In this document: positions 6,703 to 13,419 of the stretch, piece after piece
How the letters are laid out: every line of letters begins with the position of its first letter
Position numbering within the stretch: the first letter of the stretch is position 1
DNA from: an uncultured Collinsella sp.
GTDB taxonomy: Bacteria; Actinomycetota; Coriobacteriia; Coriobacteriales; Coriobacteriaceae
Length of the DNA stretch: 13,606 nt
Direction: 5' to 3'
Assembly: GCA_900553935.1 (NCBI GenBank)
Contig: USFK01000021.1
Coordinates: 1-13,606, forward strand
The notes under the pieces: generated by a model
What the model was told of the DNA's origin: nothing
Seen by the model: the letters and a program-made list of their open reading frames with translations, nothing else
Database searches by the model: none
Position numbers and translations under genes: made by a program

Positions 6703-8130
6703 CTAGAGCGTTTGAAGCAGAGCGATGAAAAAGCGTACGCCCTGGAGGTAGGCGCGGCGGGTGATGCGCTCGTTGGTGCCGTGGACACCGCGCTCGCACT
6801 CGTCATCGTCTACCACAAAGGCCGAGAAGCGAATGCACTCGGGGCAAATGCGCTGGTAGTTGGCAGCATCGGTCGCGCCAATCACGGTCGAGGGAACGAT
6901 ACCGATAGGAGCTCCGCCCGCCGCTGATGATCCGTTTTCCTCCGTCCCCTCTGGATCACGGAAATAGCGGGCGGCGATGGCGCGGACGGTCTCGAGTCCC
7001 GGTCCGCCGATGCGCGGAGACGGCGAGGGTTCGGAGCTGCCAGGACCGAGCTCGATCTCGACACGGTCGGCGAGCCCCGCCTCGGCAACGGCGACGCGGC
7101 AGCAGGCCACGACATCGGCCACACTCGTGCCCTCGAGCATGCGGAAATTGATATTGGCCCACATATCCTGCGGCATCACGTTAGCACCGGTGCTACCGCC
7201 CTCGATTTGGGTCGGTGCACAGGTGGTGGTCACGAGCGGATAGAGCTTCTTGCTGGCGAGGCACTCGCGCACGATGGCGTCCTTGTTGGAAGCAATCTCG
7301 TCGGCCGTGTAGAGCTCCAGCTCGACGAGCTGTGCGGCAAGCAGGTCCGTGACGCGCGTCGGCCACTCGATATCGCAGATTGCGGTGATGGCACGGCTCA
7401 ACACCTCGAGCGACGTGCCGCCGTAGGGGTTGGAAGAATGCCCACCCGCGCTCTTTGTCTTGAGCACAATGTCGGCATAACCCTTCTCAGCCAGGTCGGC
7501 GTGCATGAGCCAACCCTCGCCCGCGTTGTACTCGGCAGCCGAAACAATACGGTAGTCACCCTCGTCGATCAGATATTCAAGTTCAACACCGCGCTCCTCG
7601 AGCACGCGGCCGATAGCTCCAGCGCCGTACTGCGTGGTTTCCTCGTCCTGGCCAAAGGCGAGCAACAGCGAACGCTTGTGCTCCCAGCCGTGCGCCAACG
7701 CATACTCAACCGCCTCGAGAATGCCTGCGACCTGATCCTTCATGTCGATAGCGCCGCGACCCCAAATGTAGGTGTCGTCAACCTGTCCGCTAAAGGGGGC
7801 GTGCGTCCAGTCGGCCTCGGTACCCGGCACCACGGGGACCACGTCCATGTGGCCCATGAGCATGACGGGTTTGAGGGCGGAGTCGGAACCGCCAAGCGTC
7901 ACCAACAGCGAACGGCCGACAAGCTCGACCTCGCCCGCCGCAAATACGTGCGGCCAGGCCTGCTGCATATACGCGCGCAGGTCGCCGAAGGGCTGCCAAT
8001 CCACCGCCTCGGCATCCATGCTCGAAATGGTCGGAAACGACAGCACGCGGCCCAAGCGCTCGCACGCGCCGGCCTCGTCTATATCGGCAAAATCGTCCTC
8101 ATGCGCAAAGAAGCGCCAAACCTCGGCCAT
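6703..8130 (-). CDS. M20 family metallopeptidase, carboxypeptidase S-like
   Basis: This 475-residue zinc peptidase of family M20 probably cleaves short peptides or N-acyl amino acids in the cytoplasm; no signal peptide is seen. Catalytic residues stand in order: H94 and catalytic D96 (MGHMDVVP), bridging ligand D129 (GRGAIDMKD), general base E163 and ligand E164 (GQDEETTQ), ligand D192 (LIDEGD), and H450 (GVHGTNE). The dimerisation insert runs from about 215 to 335 and includes H231 (SAGGHSS). The WGRGAIDMKD and long LIDEG segments favour the carboxypeptidase S/PM20D1 branch over succinyl-diaminopimelate desuccinylase. The ATG at 8128-8130 has an AAAGGA site close upstream. It lies downstream of an amino-acid importer operon but behind a terminator-like hairpin. 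A joint role in peptide or amino-acid use is plausible but unproven. Confidence 0.9.
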   Translation of the reverse strand: MAEVWRFFAHEDDFADIDEAGACERLGRVLSFPTISSMDAEAVDWQPFGDLRAYMQQAWPHVFAAGEVELVGRSLLVTLGGSDSALKPVMLMGHMDVVPVVPGTEADWTHAPFSGQVDDTYIWGRGAIDMKDQVAGILEAVEYALAHGWEHKRSLLLAFGQDEETTQYGAGAIGRVLEERGVELEYLIDEGDYRIVSAAEYNAGEGWLMHADLAEKGYADIVLKTKSAGGHSSNPYGGTSLEVLSRAITAICDIEWPTRVTDLLAAQLVELELYTADEIASNKDAIVRECLASKKLYPLVTTTCAPTQIEGGSTGANVMPQDMWANINFRMLEGTSVADVVACCRVAVAEAGLADRVEIELGPGSSEPSPSPRIGGPGLETVRAIAARYFRDPEGTEENGSSAAGGAPIGIVPSTVIGATDAANYQRICPECIRFSAFVVDDDECERGVHGTNERITRRAYLQGVRFFIALLQTL

Positions 8131-8153
8131 GACATCCTTTCGATTGTGACGAC

Positions 8154-8179
8154 AAAGGCCGCCCCACGGGAGCGGCCCT
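8154..8179 (-). terminator. Terminator of amino-acid ABC operon
   Basis: GGCCGC (8157-8162) pairs with GCGGCC (8172-8177), extended by a G-T and an A-T pair, around a 9-nt loop. On the minus strand TTTGTCG follows. It lies 25-50 nt after the ATPase stop codon and just before the M20 gene. The T tract is short, so some read-through into the M20 gene is likely. Confidence 0.55.
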
Positions 8180-8202
8180 GCAACGTAAGCGTTTGCGGTC
8201 GG

Positions 8203-8988
8203 TTATTTGTCCTCGAGATAGCGAGAGAGGAACTCACGAGTGCGCTGGTGTTTGGGGTTGCCGAAGAGCTCGGCCGGCGCGGCATCCTCGAGCACCACGC
8301 CCTTGTCCATAAAGACCACGCGGTCGGACACCGTGCGGGCAAAGGCCATCTCGTGCGTGACGACGACCATGGTCATGCCGTCGGCCGCGAGCTTGCGCAT
8401 GACCTCGAGCACCTCGCCCACGATCTCGGGGTCGAGCGCTGAGGTCGGCTCGTCAAACAGCATGATCTGCGGATTCATGCACAGGGCACGAGCGATGGCC
8501 ACGCGCTGCTTTTGGCCACCGGACAGGCGACCCACGGCGGCGTGCGCGAACTTTTCGAGTCCCACACTCGCCAGATGCTCCATCGCGACCTTCTCGGCCT
8601 CGGCCTTGCTCATCTTTTTGAGCGTGACGGGCGCGAGCGTGCAGTTGTCGAGCACATCCATGTTGTTGAACAGGTTAAAGCCCTGGAACACCATGCCGAT
8701 GTCCTCGCGGAGTTTATTGATATTGCAGCGCTCGGCCGTAAGGTCCTGGCCGTGGAACCAGATGTGGCCCGCGTCCGGGGTCTCGAGCAGGTTGAGGCAG
8801 CGCAGAAAGGTCGATTTGCCCGAACCCGAAGCACCGATGATGGTGACGACCTCGCCGGGATTGACGGACAAGTCGATACCCTTGAGCACCTCGAGCGAGC
8901 CGAAGCTCTTGCGCAGGCCCTCGACGCGGATGAGTGACTCTTTAGTTTGTGCGGCGGCCGCGGTGCCGGTAGTGGCGGTATCTGCCAT
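8203..8988 (-). CDS. Polar amino-acid ABC transporter ATP-binding protein
   Basis: This is the cytoplasmic ATPase of a polar amino-acid importer (GlnQ/HisP type, 261 residues). After a 17-residue Ala/Thr-rich leader, the domain shows Walker A GASGSGKST (52-60), Q-loop Q102 (GMVFQGFNLF), signature LSGGQKQR (155-162), Walker B IMLFDE (175-180), D-loop SALD (183-186) and H-loop H212 (VVVTHEM). All key residues are intact. I chose the ATG at 8986-8988 because a GAGGAG site stands 7 nt upstream. The open frame extends to 9063, but that part overlaps the permease gene. It is the last gene of the operon, 22 nt after the permease. The amino-acid specificity cannot be read from the ATPase. Confidence 0.95.
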   Translation of the reverse strand: MADTATTGTAAAAQTKESLIRVEGLRKSFGSLEVLKGIDLSVNPGEVVTIIGASGSGKSTFLRCLNLLETPDAGHIWFHGQDLTAERCNINKLREDIGMVFQGFNLFNNMDVLDNCTLAPVTLKKMSKAEAEKVAMEHLASVGLEKFAHAAVGRLSGGQKQRVAIARALCMNPQIMLFDEPTSALDPEIVGEVLEVMRKLAADGMTMVVVTHEMAFARTVSDRVVFMDKGVVLEDAAPAELFGNPKHQRTREFLSRYLEDK

Positions 8989-9010
8989 GATGATTCTCCT
9001 CGTCTTAAGC

Positions 9011-10159
9011 CTAGTTAGAGCTGGGCAGCGTGGCAGGAGCCTCGGCGCCGAGCTTTTTGCCAAAGGCCTCGAGCAGGCGGCTCGCCACGAGCGTCAGGAT
9101 CAGGTAGACCACGAGCGCCACGCAGTAGACCTCCATCTGGCGGTAGTACACGCCGGCGACGGTGGTGGTGGCATACATGAGGTCGAACACGCCGATGACC
9201 GAGAGCACCGACGAATCCTTGATGTTAATGATGAGCTCGTTGGTGAGCGCCGGAATCGCGTTTTTAATGCCCTGGGGGAACACGACCTTGCGCATAGCCT
9301 GCCACTGCGAAAGCCCCAGCGAGCGCGCTGCCTCGGCCTGGCCGGGATCGATGGACTCGATGCCGCCGCGCAGGACCTCCATCATGTAGGCGGTGGAGTT
9401 GAGCGAGATGGTGACGAGGCCGGCGGTGAAGGTACTCCAAATCTGGTTGGCCTGGGCGGTCTCGAAGCCCATGCCGCGCAAAACGGTGAAGCCCGCGTAA
9501 TAGATGAGCAGGCCCTGGACCATCATGGGCGTGCCGCGCACGATGGTGGAGTAGACGGTCGCAAAGCCGCGGCCGATGCTCTTAAAGAAGCGCACCAGGT
9601 CGTTGTCTACGCGGTCGAAGGTCTGAATACGCAGGAACACAAAGAGCAGCGCCAGGAAGAATGCGATGACGGTGCCGAAGGTGGCAAGCGCGATGGTGAT
9701 CTCGATGCCACGGATGAAGAAGTCGCCGCTCTTGTAGGTCATGTAGACCAAGCTCGACAAAAAGTCGCTGGGGTTGGAATCCGAGACAATGCTCACCTGC
9801 ACCAGATCGATAAACGACATGACGCAGCGGTCGACAAAGAAGATCGCCGCGATGACGACCACGACATAGCTGCCCAGGCGCGCGCCGCGACGGAAACGCT
9901 CGGATGCAAACGGTGACTTTTCGCGATAGTCGCTCCAGTGCATAACCTTGGTGACGAGCGCTGCCGCCGACACGACGATCCAGGCCCAAAGAATCGCCCA
10001 AAGGCAATCCTGGAAGATGCCGGTGGGCGCCAAAAAGCTCAGCGGCGTGGGGTTGCGCTGGCTAAATGCCAAGCCGAGCGCCGCGATAACGCTCGTGCCC
10101 AGGTACACATAACGGTGGTCGGCCTTGATAAAGGAGGCCAGACGATTGATGCCTTTCAT
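9011..10159 (-). CDS. Polar amino-acid ABC transporter permease with N-terminal extension
   Basis: This membrane subunit of the HisM/GlnP family forms the channel and contacts the ATPase. The family core is at about 145-365. It starts with FIRGIEITIALATFGTVIAFFLALLFVFLRI, contains the IVRGTPMMVQGLLIYY segment, and has the EAA coupling loop at about 275-307 (QAEAARSLGLSQWQAMRKVVFPQGIKNAIP). At 382 residues it is much longer than the usual ~220. The extra ~140 N-terminal residues hold three likely membrane segments (about 17-33, 52-72 and 96-118). The ATG at 10157-10159 follows GGGAGG by 4 nt and lies 9 nt after the lipoprotein gene. The extension is in frame, ends in hydrophobic helices and is clearly coding. 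Its role is unknown; it may change how the subunit dimerises or docks the binding protein. Confidence 0.93.
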   Translation of the reverse strand: MKGINRLASFIKADHRYVYLGTSVIAALGLAFSQRNPTPLSFLAPTGIFQDCLWAILWAWIVVSAAALVTKVMHWSDYREKSPFASERFRRGARLGSYVVVVIAAIFFVDRCVMSFIDLVQVSIVSDSNPSDFLSSLVYMTYKSGDFFIRGIEITIALATFGTVIAFFLALLFVFLRIQTFDRVDNDLVRFFKSIGRGFATVYSTIVRGTPMMVQGLLIYYAGFTVLRGMGFETAQANQIWSTFTAGLVTISLNSTAYMMEVLRGGIESIDPGQAEAARSLGLSQWQAMRKVVFPQGIKNAIPALTNELIINIKDSSVLSVIGVFDLMYATTTVAGVYYRQMEVYCVALVVYLILTLVASRLLEAFGKKLGAEAPATLPSSN

Positions 10160-10168
10160 GCTGCCTCC

Positions 10169-11095
10169 CTATGCCGGCTGACGGTCGAGGCACGCGTCCC
10201 ACATTTGGTCGCGCTCCTCTTGGCTAATGCCCTTGAGTGTCTTGTCGATGAGCTTAAGCAGTTTGTCCGAGCCCTTGCGGCAACCGACATTTGCCGTGAC
10301 CTCCTGCTTAAAGCCCTCGCCCTCGGCAAAGTGGATGGGGACGATACCGGGATTTTGGGCCATATAGCCCTTTTCGTTCTCCGTGTTGTAGGTCACGGCG
10401 TCGCACGTGCCCTGCAGCAGATTCGAGAACACCGTGGGGACCGAATCGACCGGGTTCTTGTGCACAACGCCCGGAATCTCGTCGATGACGGTATCGAGCA
10501 TGGTGTCCTTTTGGCCGAGCACCGTGGCACCGCTGAAGTCGCTGAGCTTGGTGGCGTTTTGGTAGGGCGAGCCCTCTTTTACGAACAGGCCAAAGTAGCC
10601 AATGAAGTACGGGTCGGAAAAGCCGACGGACTCCTCGCGCTCGGGCGTGGCGCTCATGCCGGCGATGATGAGGTCAATCTGGCCGTTGTTGAGCGAGTCG
10701 ATAAGGCCCGAGAAGCTCTGCTTGACGGCAACGGGCTCGCCGCCGAGAGCCTTGCAGACGATCTTGGCGATCTGCACGTCGTAGCCATCGGCATAGGCGC
10801 CCTGCACGTTGTCGATGGGGATCGTGAACTCGCTGGCCTCGGAAACCTGCCAGTTGTACGGGGCGTAGGCCGCCTCCATGCCGATGCGGATCTTATCCTT
10901 GCCGATCACAGAATCGGACAGGTCGTCGCGACCGCCGCCCGTCGTGGACTGAACTACTTCCAGCGTGGAGGGACGCTGGCAGCCGGCAAGTGCGCCGGCG
11001 ACGACAGAAGCGCTCGCAGCGAGAGCGCTACCCAAAAAGATGCGACGGCTGCATACCGGCTGTGGATGCGCGTCGCGTTGATGGGGAGAATGCAT
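10169..11095 (-). CDS. Amino-acid ABC transporter substrate-binding lipoprotein
   Basis: This extracellular solute-binding protein of family 3 delivers a polar amino acid to the permease. The product has 308 residues. The N-terminus carries SRRIFLG (16-22), a twin-arginine-like motif, then a hydrophobic stretch and the lipobox LAGC with lipidated C39. The mature domain begins near KIRIGMEAAYAPYNW (68-82) and has the family features YADGYDVQIAKIVCKAL (101-117), QSFSGLIDSLNNGQIDLIIAGMSATPERE (126-154) and FSDPYF (159-164). I chose the ATG at 11093-11095, with GGGAAGG 6 nt upstream, rather than the longer frame to 11167. It heads the operon with the permease and ATPase. No clear promoter is visible upstream. 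The ligand is not certain; the T-P-E-R segment fits general polar or basic amino-acid binders. Confidence 0.94.
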   Translation of the reverse strand: MHSPHQRDAHPQPVCSRRIFLGSALAASASVVAGALAGCQRPSTLEVVQSTTGGGRDDLSDSVIGKDKIRIGMEAAYAPYNWQVSEASEFTIPIDNVQGAYADGYDVQIAKIVCKALGGEPVAVKQSFSGLIDSLNNGQIDLIIAGMSATPEREESVGFSDPYFIGYFGLFVKEGSPYQNATKLSDFSGATVLGQKDTMLDTVIDEIPGVVHKNPVDSVPTVFSNLLQGTCDAVTYNTENEKGYMAQNPGIVPIHFAEGEGFKQEVTANVGCRKGSDKLLKLIDKTLKGISQEERDQMWDACLDRQPA

Positions 11096-11233
11096 AATCT
11101 GCCTTCCCTGTTGAATCGTATGCTGACGACTTAACAGGATATACGCCAGCGACCAGCAGCGCAGCACAAGCTCGAAAAATTAATAGACACACGGTAGTCA
11201 TTGGGAGCGTCGATGTTTTGGCAATGCCAGCGG

Positions 11234-11343
11234 GCGCCACCCAGGGCGAACAAGTTGGCATGAAAAAGGCAAGGCATAGACCGTCTGGTCATGCCGTGCC
11301 TTTTGAATGGCAAATTGTCGCTCTGGGTGGCGCGCAGCGTCGA
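11234..11343. repeat. Dispersed palindromic repeat, copy 2
   Basis: This is the second copy of the element at 5200-5309. The outer arms 11234-11244 and 11323-11333 pair perfectly over 11 bp (GCGCCACCCAG / CTGGGTGGCGC). The inner stem has one A-G mismatch and a GTCT loop at 11283-11286. Compared with copy 1, one outer-stem pair is A11239-T11328 instead of G5205-C5294, a compensatory change. It lies between the epimerase stop codon and the importer operon and makes up much of the 280-nt gap there. The remainder (11096-11233) shows no gene and no convincing promoter boxes. Confidence 0.85.
11263..11304 (-). terminator. Terminator inside repeat copy 2, after epimerase gene
   Basis: AAAAGGCAAGGCAT-A-GACC faces GGTC-ATGCCGTGCCTTTT, with one mismatch and one bulge. 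Five T follow on the minus strand. It is slightly weaker than the copy after prfA. It would end transcription of the epimerase gene before the ABC operon. Confidence 0.75.
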
Positions 11344-11347
11344 CCGG

Positions 11348-11371
11348 TCCACCGTTCGTCAGAACGGCGGA
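11348..11371. repeat. Hairpin between epimerase stop and repeat copy 2
   Basis: Nine of ten positions pair between 11348-11357 and 11362-11371 (core CCGTTC / GAACGG) around the loop GTCA. It lies 4 nt from both the epimerase stop codon and the conserved repeat. The sequence is unrelated to the hairpin at 5313-5340, but place, size and a GNCA loop agree. Confidence 0.6.
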
Positions 11372-11375
11372 ACCT

Positions 11376-12269
11376 CTAGAGCAAGGTGACGCTAAAGCTG
11401 CGGACGTCCGTCTCGCCCGGCGCCAGCGTGATGGTGTTGACCTTGTGCTCAAAGATGTCGTCCTCGGTGTCCATGGTGGTGTGGCCGGTCCAGGGCTCGA
11501 GCGCCACAAACGGAGCGTCGTTGGCGGCAGACCACACGCCGATGTACTTAAAGCCCTCAAAGTCGATCTTGACGCCGTGGCCCGACTTGCGACCGCGCAG
11601 CGTGAGCGTAGAGCCCGGGGTATCGGTGAACATGATGGCGTCGTTATCGAAGCTGCGGTGCGTGATGGGCAGCACGTCCGAGTTATCGGGGGCCTTGTAG
11701 CTGCCCTCGAACGTCATGAGGCCATCGGGCGTGATGATGGGAGCCTCGTTGGTCCAAGCCTCGGTAAACGCCAGCTCGTAATCCTCGAACGCCTCGTCTT
11801 CGGCACCGGGGGCGGGCACGTTGAATGCAGGATGACCGCCCACCGAGAACGGCAGGGCCACGTCGCCGGTGTTGGTGACGGCAAAGGCCTGCGTGAGCGT
11901 GGCGTCGCCGGTCAGGGCATAGGTCATGTTGAGCTTAAAGTGGAACGGGAACGCCTTGAGCGACTCGGGCGTGTCAGTGATCTCGTACGTTACCGAGGAG
12001 CCGTCCTCCGAAACCTCGACCAACTTGTGCTCGACGATGCGAGCGAGTCCGTGGCGCGGCATCTCGCAGGTGCCGGCCGCAGATGTCGCCATGTTGTTGC
12101 GCAGCGATCCCACGATGGGGAACAGGATAGGCGCATGCTTGCCCCAAAAGGCCGGGTCGCCCTGCCACAGATACTCGTTGCCGTTGAGGGCAAGGCTCGT
12201 GAGCTGGGCGCCCATGGAATCGATGGCCGCGATGAGGCCGCCGCGCTTGATGGTAGTGACGGTGGACAT
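11376..12269 (-). CDS. Aldose 1-epimerase family protein (LacX-like)
   Basis: This 297-residue galactose-mutarotase-fold protein probably interconverts the alpha and beta anomers of a sugar or sugar phosphate in the cytoplasm. Family features are GGLIAAIDSMGAQLTSL (10-26), NEYLWQGDPAFWGKHAPILFPIVG (31-54), a histidine in PRHGLAR (H73), the second histidine in VGGHPAFNVP (H146) and the likely catalytic glutamate in LEPWTG (E258). EYLWQGDP and the short length place it with the LacX-type branch, not GalM proper. The ATG at 12267-12269 has a strong GGAGG site 7 nt upstream; an in-frame ATG 8 codons earlier lacks one. No sugar-use genes stand beside it, so the substrate is open. It lies 79 nt after the membrane-protein gene with no terminator between, so the two may share a transcript. 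Confidence 0.92.
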   Translation of the reverse strand: MSTVTTIKRGGLIAAIDSMGAQLTSLALNGNEYLWQGDPAFWGKHAPILFPIVGSLRNNMATSAAGTCEMPRHGLARIVEHKLVEVSEDGSSVTYEITDTPESLKAFPFHFKLNMTYALTGDATLTQAFAVTNTGDVALPFSVGGHPAFNVPAPGAEDEAFEDYELAFTEAWTNEAPIITPDGLMTFEGSYKAPDNSDVLPITHRSFDNDAIMFTDTPGSTLTLRGRKSGHGVKIDFEGFKYIGVWSAANDAPFVALEPWTGHTTMDTEDDIFEHKVNTITLAPGETDVRSFSVTLL

Positions 12270-12348
12270 GCTACTTCCTCCAATAGTAAACAACGGTGTC
12301 GAGGGCTATTGTCCCACTCTTGGCGGCGGGGTTGAGCGACAGGTGCAG

Positions 12349-13218
12349 TTATTGAGCAATAGCGTAAAGGTCAAACCCGCCCTGCGGCGTGCTATCGACC
12401 GTATCGGGCGCCTGTGAATTAAAACTCACCGGAACCATGCGCTTTGAGGCACGGTAACGCGTGCCGTCGGTGGCGACGGGCGGCTCATCGACCGTGAGCT
12501 CGTAGTCGCCGGGCTTGAGCTCGATGCCGTCACCTTCGGAATTAACGTATTGATACTCGTCGATTGCTTGTCCCTTGAGCGTGCGGCCCACGATATGGAT
12601 GAGCATTTGGCTATCGCCGCGCGCGGTATCCCACGTCGCGCCGTCCTTAACCTCGACCGACACATGCACTGAGCGCGTGCGGCTGAGCGATTGCTCGACA
12701 GACATCTCGACCTTGGCGGCGTCTTTGCGCTGTTGCTCCACGTGGCTCCAGACATTTCCGATCGCCGCGCAAGCGATGACGCCGGCCATGAAGGCGATGA
12801 GGATGGGGCCGAGCGGCGAGCGGCGGCCCGCGTCTTCCTCGCGAGCCAAGTCAGGACGATGCGTGGGCGCGGGCGCTTGAGCGCCCTGCGAGGGCACGTC
12901 GAGAATGCTGAAGGATGCCGTGCTATCGGGGTCGATAGTGTGACGCGGCTGCGGGGTCTTTGCCGGCGAGATGGACATATCGGCCGGCTCACCCAGCGTG
13001 GCCGTGGCATCGGCCTTTGCCTCGTCAGCCTCAGCCTGGGCCCAGGCCTGCTCAAAGGTCAGGGGCTCGGCGGCATCGGAGGCGGCTTCAGGCTCGACAC
13101 CGGTATCATTGCCGGACTCGTCCTCGTCGCTCGACACGTCACATGGCGCGGGCTCGTCCCACTCTTCGTCCGGAGCCTCGCCCTCGCTATACCACCATTC
13201 AAAGTTATCGATATCCAT
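12349..13218 (-). CDS. Acidic single-pass membrane protein of unknown function
   Basis: I do not recognise this 289-residue protein. Residues 1-130 are acidic, low in complexity, and rich in Asp, Glu, Ala and Pro (for example WWYSEGEAPDEEWDEPAP at 8-25), and so probably disordered. A basic patch (GRR, 131-133) precedes one membrane segment (about 135-157, LGPILIAFMAGVIACAAIGN). This suggests a cytoplasmic N-terminus and an external C-terminus. Residues 160-289 look beta-rich. IHIVGRTLKGQAIDEYQYVNSEGDGIELKPGDYELTV (207-243) recalls carboxypeptidase-regulatory or prealbumin-like folds, but this is only an impression. The ATG at 13216-13218 has AAGGGG about 9 nt upstream, and the palindrome GGGGCGCCCC lies between them. 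A TATAAG sequence near 13257-13262 may be a -10 box. The epimerase gene follows 79 nt later. Confidence 0.85.
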   Translation of the reverse strand: MDIDNFEWWYSEGEAPDEEWDEPAPCDVSSDEDESGNDTGVEPEAASDAAEPLTFEQAWAQAEADEAKADATATLGEPADMSISPAKTPQPRHTIDPDSTASFSILDVPSQGAQAPAPTHRPDLAREEDAGRRSPLGPILIAFMAGVIACAAIGNVWSHVEQQRKDAAKVEMSVEQSLSRTRSVHVSVEVKDGATWDTARGDSQMLIHIVGRTLKGQAIDEYQYVNSEGDGIELKPGDYELTVDEPPVATDGTRYRASKRMVPVSFNSQAPDTVDSTPQGGFDLYAIAQ

Positions 13219-13303
13219 ACGGGGCGCCCCTTAAGCCTCGCAAATAAACACTTGCTAGCCTTATACCCCCAGACGGTGCTGGAGCTCGCCGGCACAGATA
13301 GGA

Positions 13304-13368
13304 AAACCATCACAACATTCGACGCTTTTCCTCGTTTTCGAGATTTTCATCGAATGTTGTGACGGTTT
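13304..13368. repeat. 65-nt palindromic element (REP-like)
   Basis: Arms 13304-13322 and 13350-13368 (core TCACAACATTCGA) pair at 18 of 19 positions; the exception is a C-A mismatch that reads as G-U in minus-strand RNA. The 27-nt centre holds a smaller hairpin CTCG-TTTT-CGAG (13331-13342) flanked by pyrimidine-rich TTTTC tracts. It lies between the last gene and the membrane-protein gene, 20 nt from a second palindrome. It could form a cruciform or a strong RNA hairpin. There is no terminal T run. Confidence 0.8.
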
Positions 13369-13388
13369 GGGCGGCAGCCATGCCGCGA

Positions 13389-13419
13389 ATGTGACAAAGG
13401 GACTGTCCCTTTGTCACAT
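13389..13419. repeat. Short palindromic repeat ACAAAGGGACTGTC, copy 2
   Basis: A perfect 15-bp inverted repeat (13389-13403, 13405-13419) has a single central base. Its last 26 nt match 6676-6701 at 25 positions. It overlaps the stop codon of the last gene: the TGA at 13414-13416 is part of the palindrome. Confidence 0.85.

Noticed and set aside
8240..9916. Plus-strand frame of 558 codons opposite the ABC transporter ATPase and permease genes
   Set aside because: It spans two real minus-strand genes and their junction and has no domain of its own.
5200..13419. CRISPR array
   Set aside because: The repeats occur only twice, are thousands of bases apart, are not regularly spaced, and no cas gene is present.
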